Origin: Lysobacteraceae bacterium SCN 69-320
GTDB taxonomy: Bacteria; Pseudomonadota; Gammaproteobacteria; Xanthomonadales; Rhodanobacteraceae
Assembly: GCA_001725155.1 (NCBI GenBank)
Contig: MEFP01000012.1
Span: forward strand, 248,001 to 312,000
DNA length: 64,000 bases
Reading direction: 5' to 3'
Shown: one piece after another, positions 38,768 through 46,639 of the stretch
Numbering within the stretch: position 1 is the first letter of the stretch
How the letters are laid out: every line of letters begins with the position of its first letter
Translations under genes and position numbers: made by a program
The notes under the pieces: generated by a model
Databases searched by the model: none
What the model was told of the DNA's origin: nothing
The model's input: only the letters and a program-made list of their open reading frames with translations

Positions 38768-39033
38768 GACGAAGCTCCGGATGTCTGGCGGGTTGATCGC
38801 GCGGCCGTCGTGCACGGGCGCCCGCCGCAGCAGTTGTCGGTGAGGAAGTCGACCAGGTCGTTCATGCGCGTGAAGTTGGCCGAGTAGTAGATGAAGCGCC
38901 CTTCGTGCCGCGCCGACAGGAGGTCGGCCTGGCTCAACGCTTTCACATGAAACGACAGCGTGTTGGCGGGGATACCCAGGCGCTCGGCGATGGCCGTGGC
39001 CGGCAGGCCATCTGGGCCCGCCTCAACGAGTTG
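38764..39033 (-). pseudogene. arsR: arsR 3' part, cut by an IS21 element
   Basis: The frame encodes the C-terminal part of an ArsR regulator: the HTH (ATAIAERLGIPANTLSFHVKAL) is retained together with the wing (RFIYYSANF) and a C-terminal Cys cluster (DNCCGGRPC) that would bind arsenite. The N-terminal about 30 residues are missing and the frame runs into the IS end. The matching 5' part is at 41596-41676. The stop overlaps the arsC ATG. As split, a functional ArsR is unlikely unless an internal start is used. Confidence 0.8.
39022..39033. repeat. left copy of a 12-bp imperfect direct repeat flanking the IS
   Basis: CTCAACGAGTTG here and CTCCACGAGTAG at 41596-41607 match in 10 of 12 bases and flank the element in the same direction. 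This fits a target-site duplication that has diverged, or remains of two different arsR copies. Confidence 0.5.
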
Positions 39034-39081
39034 GATATTCCGCCCATGAGAAGCCACCGTTCCGGACGCATGGGAAGCCAG
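39034..39081. repeat. left end of the IS: terminal repeat and one internal copy
   Basis: Two adjoining copies of the terminal motif (CCATGAGAAGCCA, then GCATGGGAAGCCA) start the element. They mirror the five-copy array at the right end and probably bind the IstA transposase. Confidence 0.65.
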
Positions 39082-39115
39082 TGTCGGATGGCCGGTTGAA
39101 CGTGGCGGTTGAAGT

Positions 39116-39859
39116 TTAGGCGGCGGCTTCGGGTTTGTCGCTGTTGGAGGGCTTGCGTTTTCGCATGGACTCGCCGGCGAGCTCGACAATCTCCGCATTG
39201 TGGACGAGTCGATCGAGGATGGCGTCGGCGAGGGTTGGGTCTTGGAACTGCGCGTGCCAGAGCTTGAGCGGCAGCTGACTGGTGACGATGACGCTGCCGC
39301 GTTGCTGGCGATCTTCGAGAAGTTCAAGCAGCAGCGGTTGATGGTTCGGAGCGAGTGGCACGAGCCCCAGATCTTCGAGGATCAACAGATCGATCCGACC
39401 CAGCGTTTTCAGCCAATGGCTGATGCGGCCCTGTGCCTGCAGTAGCGCGAGTTCTTCGCCGAGCCGCGACATACGCAGGTAACGCACAGAGCGCTTTTGG
39501 TCGATCGCTGCTTTGGCGAGCGCGCAGGCGAGCCAACTCTTGCCGATGCCCGTTGGGCCGATCAGCAGCAGATGCTGGTGCTGCTTGAACCAGTTGAGGC
39601 TGGCGAGTTGCTGCCAGCGCGTCTTGCCGAGGCCGCGCGCTGTACGCAGATCGACGTCGGCGGGATGCGCATGCGTCCCGAGCTTGGCGAGCTTTAGTCG
39701 GCGCGCTTGCGCAAGGCTGTCGCGATGCAGGCACTCGGCTTCGAGCAGCACGGCGAGCGTGTCGATGACGTCGGCATTGATCGCCAGGCGCGCGAGCGCG
39801 TCGGCAGAACCGCGCAAGCCCAGGCGGATCAGTTGCTGGTGAATGGGCTCATGCAGCAT
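39116..39859 (-). CDS. istB: IS21 ATP-binding helper protein IstB
   Basis: The 247-residue AAA+ protein has Walker A GPTGIGKS (about 100-107) and Walker B LLILEDLG (about 158-165), with the IstB-type C-terminus (DAILDRLVHNAEIVEL). It hydrolyses ATP to choose the target and activate the IstA transposase. It overlaps the istA stop by 11 bp, the usual translational coupling of IS21 genes. Length is normal for the family, so it looks intact. Confidence 0.93.
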   Translation of the reverse strand: MLHEPIHQQLIRLGLRGSADALARLAINADVIDTLAVLLEAECLHRDSLAQARRLKLAKLGTHAHPADVDLRTARGLGKTRWQQLASLNWFKQHQHLLLIGPTGIGKSWLACALAKAAIDQKRSVRYLRMSRLGEELALLQAQGRISHWLKTLGRIDLLILEDLGLVPLAPNHQPLLLELLEDRQQRGSVIVTSQLPLKLWHAQFQDPTLADAILDRLVHNAEIVELAGESMRKRKPSNSDKPEAAA

Positions 39860-41393
39860 GGTTCACCTCCGCAGCGCTGGTGGCGCCGTAGTAGTCGCCG
39901 CCACGTACGTGCTCGTGAGTGACCGCCGGTAGCGGTAGAGGTGTCTGGACCTGCGCCACGAGCAGCAACCGGCGCACGGCTTCGTAGCCGACCGAGTCGA
40001 GTGCTATGGCACGCGCGCAGGCGGCTTCCAGCGCCATGGCGCTGTGATCGCGCACGAGCGCGAGCACGCCCTGTGCGCTGCGGATCGCCTGTTCTGGATG
40101 TCGACGCTTGGCGAACAGCGTCTCGATCAGCGTCACCGTCTGTGGGCCGATCGCTGTGGCACGCTGCATGATCTTGGGATCGCGGAATGCGCGGTGATGC
40201 GCGGGCATGTGATCGGTCTCAGTAACGAAACGCTGGGTCGCCAGCGCTCGTCGATGCAGCGCGATGCGCGTGTCGTTGCGCAATACCTCGACATGTTCGC
40301 GTGTCAGACGCACTTCGACGGTCTGGCCGGCGTGTTGATACGGCACGCTGTAGTACTGCCGATACACGTCGACGTGATAGTCACGCGCGACCTTGCGGCG
40401 GAGGTACGTCGGCGCTTCGAAGCGCGCCGTCGGCAGTGGTGCGAGATGCGCGCGCTCCTGGAGCAGCTGGCTCTGCCGCGAACCCGCGCGCTTCTGGAAC
40501 GGCGCGGCGTTGAGCGCGGCGACCGCTTCGGTCAGCCAGTCGTTCAACGCAGCGAGCGACGGGAAAACGCGATCGCGCGCGGTTGCAAGGATGCGCATCT
40601 CGATGACTTTGACCGCGCCTTCGACGGCGGCCTTGTCTTTGGGCTTACGCACGCGAGCCGGGATCACGATCAGGCCGTAGTGACGCGCGAAGTCGTCGTA
40701 TACCGGGGTCAACGTCGGCTCGTACCGATCGGCGCGTGCAACCAGCGGCCTGGGGTTGTCGGGCACGCCGATCCTCGTCACGCCGCCGAACGCAACGAAC
40801 GCGCGCTGCTGGCCGTCGAGCCAGCTCGGCGCCGTCTCGTCCGCGTACGCGTACGCGAAGATCGCGTTCGACCAACCCAGCGCGGCGGCGAAAATGTGGG
40901 CATCGCGCGTTGCAGCACCGTCTCGGTAACGCAGCGTGAGGCCGGCAAAGTCGAAGTAGCACTTCTCGCCGGGCACGTGATCATGGCGGTAGGCCAGATC
41001 GCGGTCGCCGAGGAAGGCCGCGAGCTCATCGCAGAACACGCTGTAACCGATACCGTCGGCGTGCCGATCACGGTACTCGCCCCACAACAGCCGTCGCGTC
41101 ACACCCTTGCGCGACAGCTCCTTGGCGACCTCGGCGTAGTTCGGACGCACACAGCGCTTGGCCAAACCCGTCTGCGCCGGGCCGCGATACAGCCGCTGTT
41201 CCAGCTCCGCGTCGGTCAGCGCCGGATCCGGCGGCCACGCCAGCCCCGACGCAGCAAAGCGCTGCAATACTCGCTCTACGGTGGAGCGCACCACACCCAG
41301 CGCACGCGCGATCACGCGCTGGCCGAGCCCCTCCTCGAAATGCAATCGCAACAACTCACGAATCTGGCGCATGGGAATCCTCGATTGAGCCAT
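39849..41393 (-). CDS. istA: IS21 transposase IstA
   Basis: From the ATG at 41393 (MAQSRIPM) the protein has 514 residues; a further upstream start would lie in the terminal repeat. Order: helix-turn-helix (MRQIRELLRLH, then QRVIARALGVVRSTVERVL), catalytic core with D in CYFDFAG, D in GVPDNPR and E in AAVEGAVKV (DDE triad), and a C-terminal beta/linker domain. It cuts and joins the IS ends. All three catalytic acids are present, so it looks active. Confidence 0.92.
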   Translation of the reverse strand: MAQSRIPMRQIRELLRLHFEEGLGQRVIARALGVVRSTVERVLQRFAASGLAWPPDPALTDAELEQRLYRGPAQTGLAKRCVRPNYAEVAKELSRKGVTRRLLWGEYRDRHADGIGYSVFCDELAAFLGDRDLAYRHDHVPGEKCYFDFAGLTLRYRDGAATRDAHIFAAALGWSNAIFAYAYADETAPSWLDGQQRAFVAFGGVTRIGVPDNPRPLVARADRYEPTLTPVYDDFARHYGLIVIPARVRKPKDKAAVEGAVKVIEMRILATARDRVFPSLAALNDWLTEAVAALNAAPFQKRAGSRQSQLLQERAHLAPLPTARFEAPTYLRRKVARDYHVDVYRQYYSVPYQHAGQTVEVRLTREHVEVLRNDTRIALHRRALATQRFVTETDHMPAHHRAFRDPKIMQRATAIGPQTVTLIETLFAKRRHPEQAIRSAQGVLALVRDHSAMALEAACARAIALDSVGYEAVRRLLLVAQVQTPLPLPAVTHEHVRGGDYYGATSAAEVNHAA

Positions 41394-41446
41394 GGGAACC
41401 TCGCGGTAAATCCGCGAGAGTGATCCACGCCAACCGAGCATCCGCA

Positions 41447-41596
41447 CTGGCTTCCCATGGACCGGAATCGGGCCGCACAGGCTGGCTTCACATGCTCCGG
41501 AATCCTGGCTTCACATGGCCCGGAACCGTGGCCTCTCATGCTCCGGAATCCTGGCTTCACATGCTCCGGAACGGTGGCTTCTCATGAACCGGAATC
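41447..41596. repeat. array of 23-bp repeats at the right end of the IS
   Basis: Five units in perfect 23-bp register start at 41482, 41505, 41528, 41551 and 41574; a sixth copy lies at 41447-41469, 12 bp apart from the rest. Each reads approximately TGGCTTCACATG, two variable bases, CCGGAATC. The last unit is the terminal inverted repeat. They are probable transposase-binding sites. Confidence 0.85.
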
Positions 41597-41607
41597 TCCA
41601 CGAGTAG
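41596..41607. repeat. right copy of the 12-bp imperfect direct repeat
   Basis: CTCCACGAGTAG, pairing with 39022-39033 (10 of 12 identical, same orientation), directly outside the right IS end. Confidence 0.5.
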
Positions 41608-41676
41608 CCGATACACGGCGAGTCGGCTGTCCTGAGCGAGGGCAGCGAGCGCTTGGACGGCCGTCTTTGATTCCAT
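41596..41676 (-). pseudogene. arsR: arsR 5' part, cut off by the IS21 element
   Basis: Reading left from the ATG at 41676, about 26 codons encode an ArsR-type N-terminus (MESKTAVQALAALAQ, then RLAVYRLLVE), after which the frame enters the IS. The 3' part at 38764-39033 resumes with a homologous LVEAGPDG, so a few codons are present in both pieces. This repeat segment differs at two bases, so the two pieces may not come from one simple insertion. Confidence 0.75.
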
Positions 41677-41984
41677 GTATCCAGAATAATCGAACGATAT
41701 GACGACTCGAAGACGCGCCGCGCGGCACGTCACTTCACGGTCGGTCGGGTTCGCGAGCCGCCATCGAATGGCGCCTGCGCAAGCTCAGCCCACGGGTTTC
41801 GCTTTGGCGCGCGCCGAAGCAGGAGTCCTGCGTGGGCGGCGTGCCGTTCGAGCGGCAATACGGGGACGCGCCAAGGGAGATGCGGCGCTACGTGATCCGC
41901 CCCATGAAGCGTTTCGGCGACACCGCAATGTGATGCGGAAGCGATCCACGCGCCGTCGGAGACCGGACCAGGGCCGCGTAGCGA
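41677..41984. other. 308-bp region between arsR and the mer genes, possible gene remnant
   Basis: It should hold the arsR promoter. On the plus strand a start-less frame (41703-41933) encodes protein-like sequence (EWRLRKLSPRVSLW, then PFERQYGDAPREMRRY) that ends in a stop at 41931-41933. The composition looks like coding sequence rather than GC shadow. It may be the tail of a deleted gene. No family recognised. Confidence 0.35.
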
Positions 41985-42206
41985 TTAGCCCCCGCCTGCG
42001 CAGCAGTTCCGACTCAGCTGGATCGGCGGGCATGGCACCGTGCCGAAGGAACAGAACACGCAGCAGTCGCCGGCCTTGGGGCGCAGCAGCGTATAGCAGG
42101 CCAGGCATTCGTAGAAGAACTGGCAGGCCATCGTGGGCATGGTCTCGGTCGCCTGATGCCCGCAGTGCGGACAGGTCAGCGTGCTGTGCAACTGCAGCTC
42201 AGCCAT
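41985..42206 (-). CDS. GDCCVxC-domain small protein of the mer operon
   Basis: This 73-residue protein, ATG at 42206, has nine Cys in short motifs: LTCPHCGHQ, ACQFFYECLACY, GDCCVFCSFGTVPC and NCCAGGG. GDCCVFC identifies the 'GDCCVxC domain' proteins that accompany merT-merP. It has no signal peptide and is probably a cytoplasmic Cys-rich carrier or buffer for mercury. It overlaps the merP stop by 8 bp and is the last gene of the merT-merP unit. Confidence 0.85.
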   Translation of the reverse strand: MAELQLHSTLTCPHCGHQATETMPTMACQFFYECLACYTLLRPKAGDCCVFCSFGTVPCPPIQLSRNCCAGGG

Positions 42207-42486
42207 CGCTGGTTCTCGCGGTCGCGGGAAATCCGGCCTCGGTGATCGCCTGAGCAACGGCCGCGACGGTGGTGCGCTCGGCATCAAACATCACGGTTAC
42301 CGTGGCCGTTTCGATATTGACGAGCCTGCTTGTCACGCCGGGCACCTTGTCCAGCGCCGTGTCGATCGTAATGCGGCAAGCCGGGCAGGTCAGGTTCTCC
42401 ACGTGCAGAACGACCTGTCGGGGCGTCGCTGCCACCGCCAGGCCCATCCAGAGGGTAAGCATCCAACCAACAACGATCTTCTGCAT
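42199..42486 (-). CDS. merP: periplasmic mercury-binding protein MerP
   Basis: The 95-residue protein has AGGAGA before its ATG, a signal peptide (MLTLWMGLAVAA) and a ferredoxin-like heavy-metal domain with LTCPACRI holding the Hg(II)-binding Cys pair. It captures Hg(II) in the periplasm and passes it to MerT. It lies 9 bp downstream of merT and overlaps the GDCCVxC gene. Size matches the family. Confidence 0.92.
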   Translation of the reverse strand: MQKIVVGWMLTLWMGLAVAATPRQVVLHVENLTCPACRITIDTALDKVPGVTSRLVNIETATVTVMFDAERTTVAAVAQAITEAGFPATARTSDG

Positions 42487-42495
42487 GAACGTCTC

Positions 42496-42852
42496 CTACA
42501 AAAACCAGCCGATGTAGTAAGGAAAGAGCAGCAACAAGACGATCAGAACGGTTACGAACCACAGCCAGGTTCGTCGGCGGCGCAATCGCGTCGGATCGAC
42601 ACAGATCCCGTCGGTGCGACAGCGTGCAGCCGGCCCATAGAGGGTCCAGAATCCCCACGCCAAGCACAGCAGCGTGGCAGCACTCAACCAAGGACGCCCG
42701 GCGTCCAAAGCCGTGAGGTTGGCGATCCAGGCTCCGCTGATTCCCAGCAGCACCAACACCAAGGGCAGCACGCAACAAACGGACGCGCCGACCGCTGCTG
42801 CTACTGCGCCGAGCAGGGCGGGGACGGGGGAGCGGGCGGGATCCTGGCGCAT
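42496..42852 (-). CDS. merT: mercuric ion transporter MerT
   Basis: The 118-residue inner membrane protein has three helices with the first-helix Cys pair (ASVCCVLPL), a cytoplasmic loop with CRTDGIC, and the C-terminal LLFPYYIGWF. It moves Hg(II) inward from MerP. The ATG at 42852 lies only 8 bases after the predicted -10 box, so the mRNA may be leaderless; no ribosome site fits. It is divergent from merR across a 42-bp gap. No merA follows in this window. Confidence 0.9.
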   Translation of the reverse strand: MRQDPARSPVPALLGAVAAAVGASVCCVLPLVLVLLGISGAWIANLTALDAGRPWLSAATLLCLAWGFWTLYGPAARCRTDGICVDPTRLRRRRTWLWFVTVLIVLLLLFPYYIGWFL

Positions 42853-42860
42853 GGCAGCGA

Positions 42861-42891
42861 TGGTAATCTCCGTACCTGAGTACGGAGTCAA
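42861..42891 (-). promoter_or_regulatory. mer operator and PmerT
   Basis: The dyad CTCCGTAC-CTGA-GTACGGAG (42868-42887) is nearly the Tn501/Tn21 mer operator. On the minus strand TTGACT (42891-42886) and TTACCA (42866-42861) are -35 and -10, 19 bp apart, as required for MerR action. The same 42-bp gap carries the merR ribosome site (GGAG, 42884-42887) inside the operator. Confidence 0.9.
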
Positions 42892-42894
42892 GCG

Positions 42895-43314
42895 ATGTCC
42901 ACCCAGGCAATGACGATCAGCCGGCTGGCCGCCGCCGCCGGCGTGCATGTCGAAACCGTCCGCTACTACCAGCGACGGGGATTGCTGGACGAGCCCGAGC
43001 GGCCGGTGGGGAGCGTGCGCCGCTACGGCGCCGACGAGGTCAGCCGCCTTCAGTTCATCCGTCGAGCGCAAGCGATCGGCTTCAGCCTGGATGAGATTGC
43101 CGGCCTGCTCGAGGTCAAGGGGCAGCGGGCCTGCGAGCAAACACGGCAGCTGACCGAACGGAAACTGGCGGAAGTGCGCGGGCGTCTGAACGACCTGCGG
43201 CAACTGCAGGCGGATCTGGAACGGCTGCTGGAGGAGTGCCGCCGTGCACAGGCCGGCGCGTCGTGTCCAACGCTGGACCGGCTGGCCCACCCAACGGCAG
43301 AAATCATCCGCTAG
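42895..43314 (+). CDS. merR: mercury-responsive regulator MerR
   Basis: This 139-residue protein has a MerR DNA-binding domain (MTISRLAAAAG, ETVRYYQRRG) and the three Hg(II) Cys at the classical places: RACEQT (near 82), EECRRA and GASCPTL (the C-x8-C pair). The cognate operator lies directly upstream. The GGAG site overlaps the operator, so MerR binding may also affect its own translation start region. Genuine Hg-MerR rather than a Cu/Zn relative. Confidence 0.93.
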   Translation: MSTQAMTISRLAAAAGVHVETVRYYQRRGLLDEPERPVGSVRRYGADEVSRLQFIRRAQAIGFSLDEIAGLLEVKGQRACEQTRQLTERKLAEVRGRLNDLRQLQADLERLLEECRRAQAGASCPTLDRLAHPTAEIIR

Positions 43315-43504
43315 CCTTATCGATTGCTCGGTCAGTCCTTAGGCAGTGATACCCCTATGTCGGCTAAACCTGGGATTGCGGCGCTGCCCCGAGCCTGAGT
43401 TCGATCTCGGTGACGACCTGCACTGCGATGGGGCCGGCGGCGTAACCGCGGCGCCCCCGCGGACGCCACAGCCGCGCTGGCTGTCGCGCCCGCCGGCCAG
43501 GGGG

Positions 43505-44914
43505 CTAACCCACGACCGGCCGACGGCTGGTTGCGCGCCAGCGCCGCCAGACCAGGAGCACGCCGGAGACCGACAGGCCCACGCCGCCGAGCGCCATCAG
43601 GATCAGCAGCGGGTGGTTGAAATCGTCGCGCTGCCGGTAGTCCATGATGTGAAGCATCCAAGCGATGTCAAACAGACGCCACACCCGGGTGCGCCGCTCG
43701 ACCACCCCCCCAGTCCGGGCCGAGACGTAAATCGTCGTTGCCAAGTCGTCATCGGTACGAACCCGCCAGAACACGCCGTCGTGGCCGCGGGTTTCCGCGT
43801 CCGCCGTGGCCATCCACTCAGGAGGACCGAGGCGGCCCGGACCGCTGTAGTCCGCAGCGGCGACCGCCTGCGCCACGGCCGCCGTTACCGGTTGCGGCTC
43901 CCCGGTCCGCGCGTTGTAGCGGTCCACGCCGGTCGCGGTGGTCACGAGGTAGACCGGACCATCGAGGGCGCGGTGGAACGCGACGCGATGCACCTCGCCG
44001 GTCTGGCGGGCCGCGAGCGCGCCGGGCGCCTGCACGCTGGCGTAGTCGATGGCCTCGCCGGCGGCGGCCGGGCGGACGTAGGTGTGGCCCTCGACCGCCG
44101 CATGATCCAACAGGCTCATCGTCAAGCCGCTGGCCACCCAGACGAGGAGCTGCGCGCCGATCGCCCATGCGGCCCATCGGTGCAGGCGCGCCGGCCACGG
44201 CCGCCGCGGCAGACGCACCGACCGGACCGCCACGGGCCGGCGCCGAGACACCAGCAGCAGCACCGCGCCGGTCACCACGAAGGCGAGGGCGATCCCGGCC
44301 GCCAGGCGCAGCAGCGCGTTGTTGACGTTGCTGCGCGTGGCGTAATCCATGATGTGCAACATCCACAACGCGTCGAAAATGCGCCAGCCGGCGAAGCGCT
44401 TGGCCAGCAGTTCGCCGCTGTAGGGGGAGTAGTACAGCGTCGGTGCTGAGGCGCCCTCGAAGGTCACGCGCCACAGCGGGGCAGGACGGCTGCTGACTTC
44501 GGCCGGCGCGACCTCGAGCCACTCGATCGACCGGATGGCCCGCGGGTGCGCAAAGCGCGCCTGTGCCAGTGTTTGCACCGCCTCGGCATCCAGCGGCGCG
44601 CGGGCAACGCCTGAGACCGCGTCGACCAGCACGATCGAGCCGGGCCGGTGCACTTCGTAGACCGGTTGGCCGAGCAGCGTCTTCAACGTAAAGCGCTCGC
44701 TGTCCGGAAACTGCCGCTGCAGTTCCGCGGGCGCGATCACGCTGGCCGGCGGCAACGCCCGCCGCTCGGTCTTCACCCAATAGTCGCCGTGAATCCAGTC
44801 GATGGGGGCGGCGCTCATGTAGAGCCCCGAGACGACCCACAGCAAGACCTGCAGGCCGATGATGGCCGCCAACCACCGGTGCCAACGCCGAACCTGCCGC
44901 TGCTCGATACCCAT
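43505..44914 (-). CDS. PepSY-TM membrane protein with internal duplication
   Basis: The 469-residue protein consists of two homologous halves. Each has a start motif (RRWHRWLAAIIGLQVLLW; ARLHRWAAWAIGAQLLVW), a periplasmic region, then WRIFDALWMLHIMDY or WRLFDIAWMLHIMDY and a last helix with a Val/Gly-rich end and RRR or RRW. About four helices in total; PepSY-type proteins link to iron/haem or metal reduction at the membrane. The His in LHIMDY could bind haem. It stands alone, convergent to merR. Confidence 0.78.
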   Translation of the reverse strand: MGIEQRQVRRWHRWLAAIIGLQVLLWVVSGLYMSAAPIDWIHGDYWVKTERRALPPASVIAPAELQRQFPDSERFTLKTLLGQPVYEVHRPGSIVLVDAVSGVARAPLDAEAVQTLAQARFAHPRAIRSIEWLEVAPAEVSSRPAPLWRVTFEGASAPTLYYSPYSGELLAKRFAGWRIFDALWMLHIMDYATRSNVNNALLRLAAGIALAFVVTGAVLLLVSRRRPVAVRSVRLPRRPWPARLHRWAAWAIGAQLLVWVASGLTMSLLDHAAVEGHTYVRPAAAGEAIDYASVQAPGALAARQTGEVHRVAFHRALDGPVYLVTTATGVDRYNARTGEPQPVTAAVAQAVAAADYSGPGRLGPPEWMATADAETRGHDGVFWRVRTDDDLATTIYVSARTGGVVERRTRVWRLFDIAWMLHIMDYRQRDDFNHPLLILMALGGVGLSVSGVLLVWRRWRATSRRPVVG

Positions 44915-45235
44915 CGTGGGTCACCTCACTGCTACCGGGTCAATCCCCCATGCTATCCAATCATTCTGCAATCGTGTCGAACGGAACGATCGCGGTTTGC
45001 CGTTCAACAGCGTCTGTGCCTCGCCTACGATTTGGGAGTCAATATAGAGACGCTATTCGCCAAGAGTTCCGTTTTCGCCAAAGACCCACCAGTGCGGGTG
45101 TGGTAGGAAGTTCGGGCGTTCGACGCCGTTCGAGCGCACCGTGTACGATCGACTCGCCCGCGTGCCGACGGCAGTCGGATCACACCGGCCTGGGAAGCTG
45201 TTGCAACTTCGCCCCTCGCGTCGCACTCTTCCCGG
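44915..45235. other. 321-bp intergenic region
   Basis: Divergent promoter area of the PepSY gene (minus) and the CopL-like gene (plus); a TTGACC on the minus strand near 44943 could be a -35 box. No gene found; the open frames are weak. Confidence 0.5.
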
Positions 45236-45631
45236 ATGCTCCAAAGGGTTCTCCGCTCAGTTCTTGTGCTCACGCTGATTCTTAACGGATTTTCAGCGCC
45301 CTTTGCCATGGCCGCGATGAACCAGGCCCATCATCGCCACCATCATGCCGGGCGACTCATCGACGCCCAGGATGAGCACACCCACGCGAGCGCGCATCAC
45401 GGCGGCACCACCCACCCGGCCGCTGCCGCAGAAGCAGATACTCCGACAGTGTCATCTCCGGAGTGCTGCGACTCAACCTCGTGTCGTTGCGGCTGTGTCT
45501 TGCCTTGCGGTGTCAGCACCAACATGCTGATAAGCGGCGTCGTACGCCGCGCGGGTTTGATGCCCATTGTCTTCAACAGCGGCATTCTCCGGCCCGCTCC
45601 CACGCCGCCGTTTCGCCCACCCGCTGGCTGA
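45236..45631 (+). CDS. CopL-like exported metal-binding peptide, third copy
   Basis: The 131-residue protein has a hydrophobic signal (VLVLTLILNGFSAPFAMA), then His-rich AHHRHHHAG and AHHGGTTH, a Cys core ECCDSTSCRCGCVLPC, and the family end FRPPAG. It resembles the copy at 34036 most in its signal region. It precedes the heavy-metal two-component genes by 315 bp on the same strand and could be under their control. Confidence 0.68.
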   Translation: MLQRVLRSVLVLTLILNGFSAPFAMAAMNQAHHRHHHAGRLIDAQDEHTHASAHHGGTTHPAAAAEADTPTVSSPECCDSTSCRCGCVLPCGVSTNMLISGVVRRAGLMPIVFNSGILRPAPTPPFRPPAG

Positions 45632-45946
45632 TCGACTGAAGCGTTGGTGACCCTGCACAGTTGTGTGTGGGGTTTTCGTCGTGTCCGTCGATGCGCGCTG
45701 CGTCGTTCAGCGCATCGCGCGTGGAGCTCCCATGAACGTCTTACACTGCGGCGTCGCGCGACCGGGCGGTCGCTATCGCGTGCGACCTGTGCTGCGCTGG
45801 GCGTGTGCACGGCGACGGCGCATGGCCACCGGCAATATCGCGGTTGCGCTGCACGAGACGGGCTCTGCCGTCCAGGGCGCCGTGCCGTGAACGCACAACG
45901 CACCCGTTACCTTGCTCGCCCTTTGCTGGAAAAACGTACGCGTCCG
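45632..45946. other. 315-bp intergenic region
   Basis: Upstream region of the response regulator. A short frame at 45732-45890 (52 codons) ends ATGNIAVAL..., weakly similar in style to the end of efflux channel helices, but it has no ribosome site and may be a remnant. No operator was recognised. Confidence 0.4.
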
Positions 45947-46639
45947 ATGAAAATTCTGTTGATCGAAGACGAGAGCAAGGCTGGGGATTACCTCAAGCGC
46001 GGTCTCGCTGAAGCCGGTTTCACGACTGACTGGGTGCAAGACGGATTGTCGGGAGAACAGCTAGCGCTGGAGGAGGAATACGACCTCATTGTGCTGGACG
46101 TCATGCTGCCGCAGCGCGACGGGTGGTCCCTGCTGCGCAATCTTCGCCAGGCCGGCAAAGAAACGCCCGTCATGTTCCTAACGGCGCGGGACCAGATTGA
46201 AGATCGCGTACACGGCTTGGAACTGGGCGCCGACGACTACCTGGTTAAACCCTTCGCCTTCGCAGAGTTGCTCGCGCGTGTGCGCAATCTGTTGCGACGT
46301 CATCCCGGACGTGAGAGCGAAACGCTGCAGGTCGCGGATCTGGAGCTTGACGTACGTCGTCGACGCGCTTTCCGCGGCGGACGTCGCATTGATCTCACCG
46401 CGAAAGAATTTGCCCTGTTGGAGTTGTTGATGCGGCGTGAAGGTGAAATTTTGCCTCGTACGCTAATCGCCTCGCAAGTTTGGGATATGAACTTCGACAG
46501 CGATACTAACGTGGTGGAAGTGGCCATGAAGCGGTTGAGAACCAAAGTCGACACCGGGTTCGAGACCCGGTTGATTCACACGGTGCGCGGAATGGGCTAC
46601 GTGCTGGAGAGTCACAGTGAATCGTCTGCCAGCCCTTAG
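45947..46639 (+). CDS. OmpR-family heavy-metal response regulator (CusR/CopR-like)
   Basis: The ATG at 45947 gives 230 residues: receiver domain with acidic pair ED (7-8), phosphorylation Asp D51 in [10 protein letters not shown]79 and K101 (LVKPF), then a winged-helix DNA-binding domain ([29 protein letters not shown]). It matches CusR/CopR/IrlR-type regulators of copper and silver genes. The stop lies 23 bp inside the kinase gene, so both are translated together. Weak ribosome site. Confidence 0.88.
   Translation: MKILLIEDESKAGDYLKRGLAEAGFTTDWVQDGLSGEQLALEEEYDLIVLDVMLPQRDGWSLLRNLRQAGKETPVMFLTARDQIEDRVHGLELGADDYLVKPFAFAELLARVRNLLRRHPGRESETLQVADLELDVRRRRAFRGGRRIDLTAKEFALLELLMRREGEILPRTLIASQVWDMNFDSDTNVVEVAMKRLRTKVDTGFETRLIHTVRGMGYVLESHSESSASP

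Larger units (their letters stand above)
39034..41595. mobile_element. IS21-family insertion sequence, about 2.56 kb
   Basis: The element carries istA and istB on the minus strand with overlapping genes, the IS21 layout. Perfect 21-bp terminal inverted repeats were found: left 39045-39065 beginning CATGAGAAGCCACC, right 41566-41586 as its reverse complement; similarity extends outward (ATTCCG on both sides). Extra copies of the terminal motif lie inside both ends. It splits arsR. Element limits are set from the flanking imperfect direct repeats and may be off by a few bases. Confidence 0.85.

Noticed and set aside
41447-41596. CRISPR array, because of 23-bp repeats
   Set aside because: The units are contiguous without spacers and match the terminal inverted repeat of the IS21 element.
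45732-45890. 52-codon frame upstream of the response regulator
   Set aside because: No ribosome site or signal, Arg-rich composition; kept only as a possible remnant note.
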